From Geobacter sp. SVR (GTDB lineage Bacteria > Desulfobacterota > Desulfuromonadia > Geobacterales > Pseudopelobacteraceae), in NCBI RefSeq assembly GCF_016865365.1, contig NZ_AP024469.1:372001-436000 (forward strand): a stretch of 64,000 nucleotides of DNA, written 5' to 3'. The translations under genes were made by a program, and so were the position numbers. The notes under the pieces are model-generated. The model had not been told where the DNA came from and searched no databases. It was given only the letters and a program-made list of their open reading frames with translations. Positions 23,763 to 32,679 of the stretch are shown piece by piece; within the stretch, counting starts at the first letter, position 1; every line of letters starts with the position of its first letter.

Positions 23763-26246
23763 ATGATGAGAAAAAGCACAAGTATGCTGCACTGTCTGCT
23801 GGTTGCCCTGTTTTTATTGGCAATGGCAGGCTGCGGCGCAAACAACGTGGCTGGCACCGCAGACAGCAGCCCGAAGACGGGCGCCTTGAAGGCCTCGCTC
23901 GATCTGCCGACATCTAAGGTTGCCCAGTTGGCAGTCGGCGGTATCGCTACGGTCGAGTTCACGGTAACCGGTTCCGGGAGCAACGGCCCCCTGCCGGTCG
24001 TGAAGAAGTCCTTCGCTGCCTCGGCCACATCAGGCCAGGTTGACGGCATTTATCCCGGCACGGTTGCGGTTGCCGTGTATGCCAAGGACGCCAGCGGCAA
24101 CACCCTGCTCGAAGGCTTTGCCCTCAACGCCACCGTAGCCTCCGGCGCCACCACCGATGTGGGTGCAATCAAGATGTCTCCGGTCGTTACGAAAGCTCAG
24201 GACACCCCCTGTATCGGCTGCCACGAAACCACCCTGGACAAAACCGGGCAGAGTGTCGTTGCGCTCTACAAGCAGTCAGGCCACTACACGAACAGTAACC
24301 AGGTTCCCCTGACCAGCGGCGGGACGAAGCAGCCCGGCTGCGCCGGCTGCCACGATTCTTCGCATAACAACCCGACACCCGACGCCAGCGGTCGGTGCGG
24401 TGACTGCCACAGCTCCGTCAACGCGAACCATGAAGGTAATACTGTCTACGTTCAGGATGTGAATGGCGGCGTCAGGAATAACTGCGGCACTTGCCACCAG
24501 CCGCACAACCCCCTCGGCCCGATCGTGGGCGGCAGCTGCGTGAAGTGCCATGCCGTCGGTCAGAATAAGTTCAACGGCGGCGTCGCCGGTCTTGTCAACG
24601 ACAACAACGGCGTGCGCGCCATTGTCCCTGAATTCGGCAAGAATTCTCACCACGTCAGTGGTCGTACTGTAACCGACGCTGACTGCGCGGTCTGTCACTT
24701 GGAAGGCAAGGTCGTCAATGGCGCCATTGCGGTGGATACGAACTTCCACATGAAAGACAGCAAGATCTATCTGCGCGATGGCGGCGGTGTTACCAGCTTC
24801 GCCAGCGAGATCGGCGGAGACAAGCGCAGCACCTACACCGGCAACCTCAAAGGCTTTGTCTGGGATCCGGCCAACCCGGACCACAACCTGATGGACCAGT
24901 TCTGCTTCTCGTGCCACAACAGCAACGGTGCACTGTCCGCCGTCGGCATCGCTTCCGGCAACAGCGCAACCAATCCGTTCAACAGTGGCCTGACCAATGC
25001 TTATGACCAGTTGAAGCGTCCGGCTGTCGTGGCTGTCTACGATCAGTTCAGCCCCAGCAATCCCTCGCATCACGCCGTCCGCGGCAAGAAGTATCAAACC
25101 AGCAAGAAACGTATCGAAATGACATCCGCTGAAAATGCGGCTTTCACCACCTACTCCGGCAACACCGCCGTAGACGGCGTTACCGCCGCCAACGGCCAGT
25201 GGAAGTACCCCGGCACCAAGCGCAAGACCATCTATGAAGCCGGTCGTTTCGCAGCCGGCTACAGCCCGCTCGGTACCACCACCTCGGTGCGTGACGACTC
25301 GACACTCCACTGCGGCGATTGCCACACTGTCGGACAGTGGAAAGCCGGCACCGTTCCGGTCGTCAAGGCCGACGGCACCGTCGACACCACCGCCAGCGCA
25401 TCCGTTGCCATCGGCGCCCACGGCTCGGCCAACGAGTACATGCTGCGCAACCGCCTCGGCACCGACGCGCTGCACAACATCACCAGCAACACTGCCGGCA
25501 CCTATGTCTGCTTCATCTGCCATAACCTGAGCACCTACTACGGTAGCACGCACTTCCAGGGCAACAACTCCTGCAACAGCGGCAACGCCAACTCGGCCGG
25601 CATGACCGGCTACGGCGGCGGCTTTGTTGCCAGCACCGGGCCCCGCGTGCCCAACATGGTCGGTTCTTCCGGCTACGGCAACGTGTTCGGCTACACCTGT
25701 GCCCACTGCCACAACGGTGGCACCGGACAGCAAGGCGGTTCCTTCGGCGCCATCCACGGCGTAGCCGCCACCACCACGTACGGCACCTACAGCACCAACA
25801 ACAACACCGCTGCCAGTGCTGCTGGCGAATTCAACATTGTGGCCAAGAAGTCCTATCGCTTCATGGGCGGTCTCTCCAATAAGTACCAGGGCGGCGGCAG
25901 CGACAGCAGGTGGGAGGCAACTCTGACCGCCAACCGCTTCGAAGGGTGCTACAACCATGACACGGCCGAAACGACCACTCCCAAGACTCTCTGGGGCTAC
26001 AAGGCCGGCACCGGCACCGCCGGCGTTACCAAAACCGGCCCGCAGACCAGCACCAACGGTGTTGTTGACGAGGCAGCCGAAAATCCTGCTACCTCCGGCT
26101 CAGCACCGTATGTTTCCGGCAGCGGTATGACCGGCTCTTGGGGCGCATGCAGCCACCACAAAGGCACCTCGACCTCCGGCGCGCCGACTGCGCCCGCACG
26201 GCAGTCAACCAGTTCCGGCGTGTTGCAGCGGCCGCTCAACTACTAA
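23763..26246 (+). CDS. Decaheme c-type cytochrome lipoprotein (827 aa)
   Basis: Large probable outer-surface cytochrome. Lipobox LAMAGC near residue 22. Residues ~35-140 form a heme-free beta-rich (Ig-like) domain; ten CXXCH motifs then follow: CIGCH, CAGCH, CGDCH, CGTCH, CVKCH, CAVCH, CFSCH, CGDCH, CFICH and CAHCH. Long Gly/Asn/Thr-rich spacers separate them. Two C-terminal near-motifs (GCYNHD, ACSHHKG) lack the CXXCH form. AAAGGAG precedes ATG. The size, lipobox and sparse hemes recall Geobacter outer-surface cytochromes, but I cannot equate it with OmcZ, OmcS or OmcB. Two terminators follow. Confidence 0.9.
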   Translation: MMRKSTSMLHCLLVALFLLAMAGCGANNVAGTADSSPKTGALKASLDLPTSKVAQLAVGGIATVEFTVTGSGSNGPLPVVKKSFAASATSGQVDGIYPGTVAVAVYAKDASGNTLLEGFALNATVASGATTDVGAIKMSPVVTKAQDTPCIGCHETTLDKTGQSVVALYKQSGHYTNSNQVPLTSGGTKQPGCAGCHDSSHNNPTPDASGRCGDCHSSVNANHEGNTVYVQDVNGGVRNNCGTCHQPHNPLGPIVGGSCVKCHAVGQNKFNGGVAGLVNDNNGVRAIVPEFGKNSHHVSGRTVTDADCAVCHLEGKVVNGAIAVDTNFHMKDSKIYLRDGGGVTSFASEIGGDKRSTYTGNLKGFVWDPANPDHNLMDQFCFSCHNSNGALSAVGIASGNSATNPFNSGLTNAYDQLKRPAVVAVYDQFSPSNPSHHAVRGKKYQTSKKRIEMTSAENAAFTTYSGNTAVDGVTAANGQWKYPGTKRKTIYEAGRFAAGYSPLGTTTSVRDDSTLHCGDCHTVGQWKAGTVPVVKADGTVDTTASASVAIGAHGSANEYMLRNRLGTDALHNITSNTAGTYVCFICHNLSTYYGSTHFQGNNSCNSGNANSAGMTGYGGGFVASTGPRVPNMVGSSGYGNVFGYTCAHCHNGGTGQQGGSFGAIHGVAATTTYGTYSTNNNTAASAAGEFNIVAKKSYRFMGGLSNKYQGGGSDSRWEATLTANRFEGCYNHDTAETTTPKTLWGYKAGTGTAGVTKTGPQTSTNGVVDEAAENPATSGSAPYVSGSGMTGSWGACSHHKGTSTSGAPTAPARQSTSSGVLQRPLNY

Positions 26247-26254
26247 CCTCCAGC

Positions 26255-26284
26255 CCGCCGGAAGGGATCAGTCCCTTCCGGCGG
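26255..26284 (+). terminator. Terminator after the decaheme cytochrome
   Basis: Perfect 12-base stem CCGCCGGAAGGG (26255-26266) / CCCTTCCGGCGG (26273-26284). Confidence 0.75.
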
Positions 26285-26310
26285 CATTTGCTATGTTGTG
26301 ACGATTAACG

Positions 26311-26337
26311 CCGGCGCCTCGTGCGCCGGTTTTTTTT
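26311..26337 (+). terminator. Second intrinsic terminator
   Basis: CCGGCGC (26311-26317) / GCGCCGG (26323-26329) followed by eight T. Confidence 0.88.
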
Positions 26338-26597
26338 GGTGAGAGAGGCATACCGAAGGCTGAACTGCCACAAAGAACACAAAATACGCAAAAAGCTGAA
26401 GTTGCCTCATGCACGAAATATCCTCCGAAATATTTGCGGTCATCGAGTGTCGTCTTGAATGTTTTGCTTCGCCTTTAGTCTTCGGCCTTCAATCCTGTTT
26501 TTCGGTTCCAATTCCAAGGCCATTTTGCTATTATTTCACATTTGAATACAGACAACTACTCAGACACCAAGCCGTGGTTAATGGAGGGGTGGCCCGC
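26338..26597. other. Leader region of the cytochrome-maturation run
   Basis: A+T-rich sequence after the terminators and before the ResB-like gene; it probably contains the main promoter, but I could not pick a convincing -35/-10 pair. Confidence 0.4.
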
Positions 26598-27770
26598 ATG
26601 CCGCATAATAGCAACGAATCGTCGCTGAAGAGACTTTTGACAGTATCCCCTTGGTTCCCGCTGGTCTTTTTCGTCCTTCCTGCCTTGGTTGTGCTGTTCA
26701 ACTATTTTCCACGGCTGCGGGTAATCCCGTTCGGGCCGAATCTTCTCCTGCTCAATAACGTTGCCTTTCTGGCGCTGATGTTACTCAGGCTGGTCCGTGC
26801 CCTGGCGCTGCTGAAGACGCCCATGCCCCACGCCGGTGCCCCACGCCCGGAAGGGGAAGGAGACATGCGTCCCGGCCCCGCCGGCGCCGTAAGGAAAGAG
26901 CTGTCCGCCGCCGGATATTGTTTTGACGAGTCCGGTTCCTTCGGTGAAAAACGGAACGCCGCCACCATGGCAACTGCGATCCTCTACGCCGGGCTGACGC
27001 TCGCCTTTCTGGTAGGGTTTGTGGATTATTCCCGGCAGTATTCCAACGTAGTGCTCCTGGGAGTGGGCAACCCGATGAAGCTGAGTGAGGACGAGGAAGG
27101 TGTCATGATCGGCCAGGGATTTTTCTCCAGCACCCGCGGATTGCCGCAGCTACAGGTGATGAGGCAGATTCTGCCGAGCAGGGAGTGGCCCAAGGGAGCG
27201 ACCGAAATCGTTCTGTGTGACAACAGTAACAAAGAGGTGGCCCGGAAGATCGTGGCCTGGGAGGGGCAACCGCTCGTCTACGGCGGATTCGAATTCCATA
27301 TGGGGCGTTTTCTTCATGACATCAATCTGGTCATCACAACCGTCGATCGCGACAAGCTCGAGTTTGATAATTTCATAAAACTCCTGCCGATGCCCTCGCC
27401 GGAACCGCCGTATACCCACTGGCAACGTTTTACCGGTTATCGCGGTACGTGGCTCGTACGCTACGATCCGGTCGGCAAGGCCATTCGCTTGACCATGAAG
27501 AACAAAGAAGGCGCCACCCTGGCAGACGGCGTCACTATCTTTCAAAAGGACCAACAAAAGACCATAGGACCTTTTGTGGTCAAGATCGGTACCATGGGCG
27601 ACTGGTCGGAACTGCATGTCGTGCGCCATCGGCATATGACGCTGGTGTTTGCCGGTGTGACCCTGGCCTTCATAGGGCTGGTGCTCAGGCTCCTCTTCCG
27701 GCCGCAGCTCGTCTGGCTGCAGGAGACGGTGGAGGGGACGAGGGTGTGGACAGCGGGGAAAGGATTATAA
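26598..27770 (+). CDS. ResB-like cytochrome c biogenesis protein (short form)
   Basis: Membrane protein of the system II (Ccs) cytochrome c maturation type, about 390 aa. Four predicted membrane helices: two near the N-terminus (WFPLVFFVLPALVVLFNYF and LLLLNNVAFLALMLLRLV), one near residue 140 (TAILYAGLTLAFLVGFV) and one near the C-terminus (LVFAGVTLAFIGLVLRLLF), with a periplasmic beta-rich part between the last two. ATG at 26598 has GGAGGG nine bases upstream; longer frames add an unlikely leader. The CcsB gene follows without any gap, the usual resB-ccsB order. Confidence 0.8.
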   Translation: MPHNSNESSLKRLLTVSPWFPLVFFVLPALVVLFNYFPRLRVIPFGPNLLLLNNVAFLALMLLRLVRALALLKTPMPHAGAPRPEGEGDMRPGPAGAVRKELSAAGYCFDESGSFGEKRNAATMATAILYAGLTLAFLVGFVDYSRQYSNVVLLGVGNPMKLSEDEEGVMIGQGFFSSTRGLPQLQVMRQILPSREWPKGATEIVLCDNSNKEVARKIVAWEGQPLVYGGFEFHMGRFLHDINLVITTVDRDKLEFDNFIKLLPMPSPEPPYTHWQRFTGYRGTWLVRYDPVGKAIRLTMKNKEGATLADGVTIFQKDQQKTIGPFVVKIGTMGDWSELHVVRHRHMTLVFAGVTLAFIGLVLRLLFRPQLVWLQETVEGTRVWTAGKGL

Positions 27771-28607
27771 ATGGCTTACTGGGAAACGATTTTCTTCTGG
27801 GTTACGCTGGTACTGTTCTCTTTGGCAACCGGTGGCTACATCTATTCCATCGTTTTCAAGAATCCGGCGTTCATGCCCAAGATGACCTGGCTGGTTGCAC
27901 TGGGTCTCGTGGCACTGACGGTTGCTATCGGCGCCCGCTTCCAGGCCACTGGGCATCTGCCTTGGTCCGGAGATTACGAGAGCAGTCTCATGGGAGGATG
28001 GTTTATAATTGGCGGAGCTTTGTTGGTGGGGTGGCGAAACCCGAAGCTACAGGGATTTTCCATGGCGACAACGCCTCTGGTGATCTTTCTCATGGCCTAT
28101 GGCTACATGCAGAGCCCGGAACTTACCCCCATGGCGGCCAGTCTGAAGACTATCTGGCTCTATATTCATGTTTACTTCGCCTGGCTCGCCTTTGGCGCCT
28201 ATGCCCTGGCCATGGCGGCCGGTGTACTCTTTCTGCTGAAGAAACGCGATGCCGCACGGCCAATACAAAACCCGGCCTATGACCGTTTTCCTTCCCTGGC
28301 CAGTCTGGACGAACTGATTTTTCGCTATGTAGTGTTCGGCTTCATCACTGATACGATCATGATCGCTGCCGGCGCGGTTTGGGCCAAGGATCTCTGGGGC
28401 AGCTACTGGAGCTGGGATCCGGTCGAAACCTGGTCGCTGGTTTCCTGGCTGATCTACGGCATCGCCATCCATCTGCGCGTCACGTTCGGCTGGCGGGAGA
28501 ACCGGCTGGCCTGGTTAGTCATCTCGGCACTATCGACCGTAATCATTACCTTCTTCGGTATCAATCTGGTGGTAAGCTCCAGTTTACACGCGTTCAAGGT
28601 GCGGTGA
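27771..28607 (+). CDS. ccsB: Cytochrome c biogenesis protein CcsB/CcsA (WWD family), copy 1
   Basis: Heme-handling subunit of system II cytochrome c synthase. 278 aa, about eight membrane helices, with the tryptophan-rich WWD motif WGSYWSWD at residues 209-216 and candidate heme-ligand histidines H62 (GHLPW) and H133 (YIHVYFAWLAFG). Starts immediately after the ResB-like stop. A close paralog lies at 31251-32081. The surrounding multiheme cytochromes are the expected clients. Confidence 0.92.
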   Translation: MAYWETIFFWVTLVLFSLATGGYIYSIVFKNPAFMPKMTWLVALGLVALTVAIGARFQATGHLPWSGDYESSLMGGWFIIGGALLVGWRNPKLQGFSMATTPLVIFLMAYGYMQSPELTPMAASLKTIWLYIHVYFAWLAFGAYALAMAAGVLFLLKKRDAARPIQNPAYDRFPSLASLDELIFRYVVFGFITDTIMIAAGAVWAKDLWGSYWSWDPVETWSLVSWLIYGIAIHLRVTFGWRENRLAWLVISALSTVIITFFGINLVVSSSLHAFKVR

Positions 28608-28677
28608 GAAAGGCATAAACAGACTGGAGACTAAGGGTGAAAATTTAACTCTTCAGTTTTCAGCTGATTCTAAAGAC

Positions 28678-30030
28678 ATGCTCAAAAAAGTGACGAAATT
28701 CCTCAGTTCTCTCAAGTTTACCATCTGGCTAATCAGTCTGCTGAGTTTCATGTTCCTGCTAGGTCTCTGGATACCGCAGAAACGGCTGGTCAGAGAGATG
28801 TATGTTCAATGGCACACCAATGCGCCCAACTTAGTAACGTTCCTCGATACCCTCCAGTTGACGGACATTTACGCATCTCCGATCATGCTGACCCTCTGGA
28901 CGCTCTTTTTCATCAACCTGGCGCTGGTCATGTGGCAGCGTCTGCCATTGATCAAAAGCCGTATTGCCATTTCCGACAGTAAAATCGCCGACCCAGAGAT
29001 GGCGCCCGGCTATCCTTTTCGGGCCTGCTATTCTTTGCCGGAGCAACTGCTCGATACTGCCATCACGGAGCGCCTCCGTAAGCGAAGGTATACAATTCTG
29101 GGTGACTCCTCAGGATTCTACGGGGTCAAGAACCGCTTGTCGCCAATAGCGTTCGGCTTGTTTCACTTGAGTTTTTTTCTGATACTTCTGGGGGGGCTTA
29201 CCAGCATCTACACCGAGTTCATCGGCTATTTGGAACTGGCTGAGGGAGAGGAGTTTCACGGTGATATCGATCGCTACGTTCAGCGCCCGGTTCCCAAGAT
29301 GCCGAAGCTCGGCACCCCACCGCAAGTGGCTTTTGCAATCAAAAGCATTGTGCCGACAGCGTCCGGGTTTACCGAGACGGGACTCAAGGTGCAGATAGCG
29401 GATGCAAAAGGTGAAACGCACAAACTCGATATAAACAAGCCCTACAATGTTGACAGCAGCAGTTTTGTGCTCAAGTACCTGGGAGTGGCGCCGCTGTTTG
29501 TCCTCAAGGACGCATCAGGCAAGGAACTCCAAGGCGCCTATCTGAAACTGGATGTGCTCAAGGGGAAAAAGGGCACCTTTTACATGGGAGGGTATGAGTT
29601 CCAGACCCTTTTTTACCCCGACTACGTGGTGAGCAACGGTGAACATACGACCAAGTCATCGGAGTTCAAAAATCCCACCTTTAGAATTGCTGCAGGGAAA
29701 GATGGAAAGCTGATTGCCGAGGGGGTGGTTTCGGTAGGAGGGGAACTGCAGTTTGACGGTCAGCGCCTTGAGCTGCGGGAACTTCCCTTCTGGGTTCGTT
29801 TTTTCGTCACCAAGGATCAAGGGATTCCGATCATTTATACCGGGCTTTTTATTGCTTCACTGGCGATAGTCTGGCGTTTTCTGTTCTTTAAGCGGGAGCT
29901 GGTTGGCGCCGTGAGAGTGCGGGACGGCCAACGGTTACTTCTGGTCGCGTGCCGGTCGGAATTTTACAAAAGTTTGGCGGAAGAAGAATTCGAGAAACTG
30001 TTTGGAGAACTGCTCAAGGCCGAAGGCTGA
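28678..30030 (+). CDS. resB: ResB-family cytochrome c biogenesis protein (long form)
   Basis: Partner of CcsB in apocytochrome/heme ligation. 450 aa with ResB topology: helices near residues 12-30 and 60-80, a third near 160-182 (LFHLSFFLILLGGLTSI), a long periplasmic domain and a last helix near 380-400 (PIIYTGLFIASLAIVWRFLFF). The motif KFTIWLISLLSFMFLLGLWIPQ resembles the family N-terminus. ATG at 28678 has no strong ribosome-binding site. It is 70 bases after ccsB copy 1 and upstream of a WG-repeat lipoprotein. Confidence 0.87.
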   Translation: MLKKVTKFLSSLKFTIWLISLLSFMFLLGLWIPQKRLVREMYVQWHTNAPNLVTFLDTLQLTDIYASPIMLTLWTLFFINLALVMWQRLPLIKSRIAISDSKIADPEMAPGYPFRACYSLPEQLLDTAITERLRKRRYTILGDSSGFYGVKNRLSPIAFGLFHLSFFLILLGGLTSIYTEFIGYLELAEGEEFHGDIDRYVQRPVPKMPKLGTPPQVAFAIKSIVPTASGFTETGLKVQIADAKGETHKLDINKPYNVDSSSFVLKYLGVAPLFVLKDASGKELQGAYLKLDVLKGKKGTFYMGGYEFQTLFYPDYVVSNGEHTTKSSEFKNPTFRIAAGKDGKLIAEGVVSVGGELQFDGQRLELRELPFWVRFFVTKDQGIPIIYTGLFIASLAIVWRFLFFKRELVGAVRVRDGQRLLLVACRSEFYKSLAEEEFEKLFGELLKAEG

Positions 30031-30114
30031 AGAAACGGGCTGAAGCCGGAAGACTGGCGATAAGGCTGGAACATCAGCCTCCAGGCGTCAAGGTAATACA
30101 AAGGAGCTAACTGC

Positions 30115-31200
30115 ATGAAATATTCAATGATAATTGTACTGATGTTGTTGGCAATCTGTGCCGGCTGCCAGAGAAGTAACACCAGCGTGGTCAATTCGAA
30201 GGACACCTCCCGTTTGCTAGTCAAACAGAATGGAAAATTCGGTTATTGCGATCGCAACGGAAACATGGTGATTCAGGCCCAATTTGAAAGCGCCTCGATC
30301 TTTTCCGAAGGGCTGGCAGCAGTGAGCCAGAACGGCAAGACCGGCTTTATCGATACCAGCGGCAAGATGGTCATCGAACCTCGATTCGACGGAGCTTCAT
30401 TCTTTCGAGAAGGAAAAGCGGCGGTGCAGTTTGGCGATCGTTGGGGGTATATAGATAAAACCGGAAAAAACGTCAGCGAGTATAATTTCATTGCTACATC
30501 GGCTTTTTTTGAAAAACTGGCGTCCGTGGTTGTAATATCCGATCCCAAGGTAGGTGAAGCCAAGGCAGGATTCATCAACGAACAGAACAAATTAACCATC
30601 ACACCGCAATTTGACGACGCCACCTATTTTTCGGAAGGGCTGGCCGCTGTGAAGCTAGGCGGCAAATACGGCTATGTGGATGCAACTGGAAAGACAGCAA
30701 TTCCTGTAGCTTTTGACGAGGCCGGTCCGTTTCGGGACAAGCGGGCAAGGGTGAAAATCAATGGGAAATATGGGATCGTCGGTTTCATCGATCGCGATGG
30801 GAAAATTGCCATCACACCTCAGTATGGTGAAGCCACAGACTTCCATGAGGGGATTGCCGCAGTGCGCAATCGAGGTGCCCGGGAAGACAAATGGCTGCTG
30901 ATCGATACGACAGGTGCCAAGGCCGTAGACCAGGAGTTCGACGCACCGACCATATTCAGCGAGGGGTTGGCACCATTTGTCGAGAATAAAAAAGTCGGCT
31001 ACTTGGATAAGACCGGAAAAGTCGTGATCAAGCCTCAGTTCGAGGCAGGCTCGATCTTCTTCGAGGGGGTGGCTCCAGTCAGGCAGGATGGCAAGCTCGG
31101 ATTCATCGATAAAAGCGGTGCCATGGTCATCAAACCGGTTTTCGAGTGGGATCAGCGCACCATCGACATGTACCTGACCTATTATGCAATGATAAAATAG
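30115..31200 (+). CDS. WG-repeat lipoprotein
   Basis: Exported lipoprotein, 361 aa, lipobox AICAGC (Cys near residue 18). Nine WG/KWG-type repeats of about 35-40 residues follow, each with the pattern G-[FY]-x-D-x-x-G-K-x-x-I-x-P-x-F-[ED]-x-A-x-x-F-x-E-G-x-A-x-V (for example YIDKTGK, FIDTSGK, YLDKTGK). The fold is probably a beta-propeller-like or solenoid array for protein contacts. Strong AAAGGAG before ATG. Position between resB and a second ccsB suggests a role in cytochrome maturation or a surface client, which is inference. Confidence 0.85.
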   Translation: MKYSMIIVLMLLAICAGCQRSNTSVVNSKDTSRLLVKQNGKFGYCDRNGNMVIQAQFESASIFSEGLAAVSQNGKTGFIDTSGKMVIEPRFDGASFFREGKAAVQFGDRWGYIDKTGKNVSEYNFIATSAFFEKLASVVVISDPKVGEAKAGFINEQNKLTITPQFDDATYFSEGLAAVKLGGKYGYVDATGKTAIPVAFDEAGPFRDKRARVKINGKYGIVGFIDRDGKIAITPQYGEATDFHEGIAAVRNRGAREDKWLLIDTTGAKAVDQEFDAPTIFSEGLAPFVENKKVGYLDKTGKVVIKPQFEAGSIFFEGVAPVRQDGKLGFIDKSGAMVIKPVFEWDQRTIDMYLTYYAMIK

Positions 31201-31250
31201 ACAAAATTTAATCGAAAATAGATGCGAGATGAGGAGTGAATGAGGTAGCA

Positions 31251-32081
31251 ATGGCACAAGGCGAGACCGTATGTTTTTGGATTACTTTGACATGTTACGC
31301 GATAGCAAGTGGTGGGTACATCCAGTCGTTTGTCTTAAATAGCCAACGTTTGCTGCCGAAGTTGACCGTTCTGGTGGCAGTCGGTCTGGTTATCCACAGC
31401 TGCGCCATCGGGTTCCGCTATTTGAACACCGGGCATCTCCCGTGGGCAGGAGACTATGAGAACGCGCTCATGGGTGGATGGTTCATTATTGTCGGCACCC
31501 TGTTCGCCACTTTGCGCAATCGATCCCTGCAAGGATTGGGGGCTAGCACCATGCCACTGGTTATCATTATGATGTTGTACGGATTCGTGCGCCATCCGGT
31601 GATGACGCCGATGGCGGAAAATCTTAAGAGCTACTGGCTGTACGTGCATGTCTACTTCGCGTGGCTGGCCTTCGGGTCATATGCTCTGGCAATGGCGACC
31701 GGCGTTATTTATCTGCTCAAAAAGAAAGATGGCGGCTGTAATCAGTTCTATGGGCGCTTCCCTTCACTCGAGCGTCTGGATGAGCTAATTTTCCGGTACA
31801 TGGTATTCGGATTTGTCACAGATTCGATTATGATCACGTCCGGAGCGTTCTGGGCCAAGGATATCTGGGGCAGCTATTGGAGCTGGGATCCAGTGGAAAC
31901 GTGGTCACTTATTGCCTGGTTGACCTACGGCAGTTGCATCCACATGCGAGTTATCTTTGGCTGGCGGAATGCGCGCCAGGCATGGATGGCGGTCGCCGCA
32001 CTAAGTACCGTCATTATCGCCTTCTTTGGCGTCAGTCTTATGGCTGGGAGTCAACACGTATTCAATCAGCCGATGAGATGA
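31251..32081 (+). CDS. ccsB: Cytochrome c biogenesis protein CcsB/CcsA (WWD family), copy 2
   Basis: Paralog of the protein at 27771-28607, 276 aa. Same length, order of helices and WWD motif (WGSYWSWDPVETWSL), and the same GHLPW and YVHVYFAWLAFG histidine segments. The start ATG at 31251 is fixed by alignment (MAQGETVCFWITL versus MAYWETIFFWVTL); the GTG at 31236 would add five residues. No ResB partner is directly downstream; the next ResB-like gene is at 37251. A second specificity, for example for particular cytochromes, is possible. Confidence 0.92.
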   Translation: MAQGETVCFWITLTCYAIASGGYIQSFVLNSQRLLPKLTVLVAVGLVIHSCAIGFRYLNTGHLPWAGDYENALMGGWFIIVGTLFATLRNRSLQGLGASTMPLVIIMMLYGFVRHPVMTPMAENLKSYWLYVHVYFAWLAFGSYALAMATGVIYLLKKKDGGCNQFYGRFPSLERLDELIFRYMVFGFVTDSIMITSGAFWAKDIWGSYWSWDPVETWSLIAWLTYGSCIHMRVIFGWRNARQAWMAVAALSTVIIAFFGVSLMAGSQHVFNQPMR

Positions 32082-32149
32082 GTAAATAGAAAGAGAAAGA
32101 GCGAGAGTCCTCGTTTTTTCCCGTCTGTATTTAGAAAGGTTCGAATGCA

Positions 32150-32605
32150 ATGGATTCATTCAATCAGTATCTGACCCATCTACTGTTGCAGTCGCCAGGG
32201 TTGGGCGTAGCCGTAATGATGAACAACTATTTTCACGACGTGGCCACGGCACTAATGATCGGAAGCGCATGTGCCCTTCATGCGATTATCAGGATACAGA
32301 CATCAATGAATACCCCGATAGGAACTCTGTTTTTTCTCAAAACATACAAACAGATGGTGAAGCTTTTCCGGTTCTCATTTTGGTGGATCATCATCGGTGG
32401 CGTGCCACGCACCATTTTCTATGCCAGTTTCGAATGGAATCACTTTGCCGACAAGCAGCAGGTTCCGGCACTGATGGTGAAGCACATCCTCATGGCTGCT
32501 GCTGTCATCTATGGCATCATTGCCTGGAGACGGCTGAAGGTGAAGGTGGCGGTGTTGCAGGAATCGCTACCGATGGAAATGCAGAAAAATTTTGTTGAGG
32601 GCTAA
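32150..32605 (+). CDS. Small multi-pass membrane protein of unknown function
   Basis: No family recognised. 151 aa with three to four hydrophobic segments: FHDVATALMIGSACALHAII, FRFSFWWIIIGGVPRTIFYA and VKHILMAAAVIYGIIAW. Conserved-looking His residues lie in or next to helices (NNYFHD, CALHAI, FEWNH, MVKHIL), suggestive of heme or metal contact (inference). It sits between ccsB copy 2 and the ABC/DUF2318 module in the same direction. Confidence 0.75.
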   Translation: MDSFNQYLTHLLLQSPGLGVAVMMNNYFHDVATALMIGSACALHAIIRIQTSMNTPIGTLFFLKTYKQMVKLFRFSFWWIIIGGVPRTIFYASFEWNHFADKQQVPALMVKHILMAAAVIYGIIAWRRLKVKVAVLQESLPMEMQKNFVEG

Positions 32606-32679
32606 GCATTGAGGGTTGAGAAAACCTATCATCATGCAGTTCTTATCTCTCAACCTCTAACCCCCAACGGTTTTTAAAG

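Noticed and set aside
24276-25958. 560-codon minus-strand frame opposite the decaheme cytochrome
   Set aside because: Ala/Val/Gly-rich antisense shadow of a high-G+C coding sequence; the plus strand has a lipobox and ten CXXCH motifs.
25946-26160. Extra heme sites GCYNHD and ACSHHKG in the decaheme protein
   Set aside because: Each has only one cysteine, so covalent heme attachment of the usual type is unlikely.
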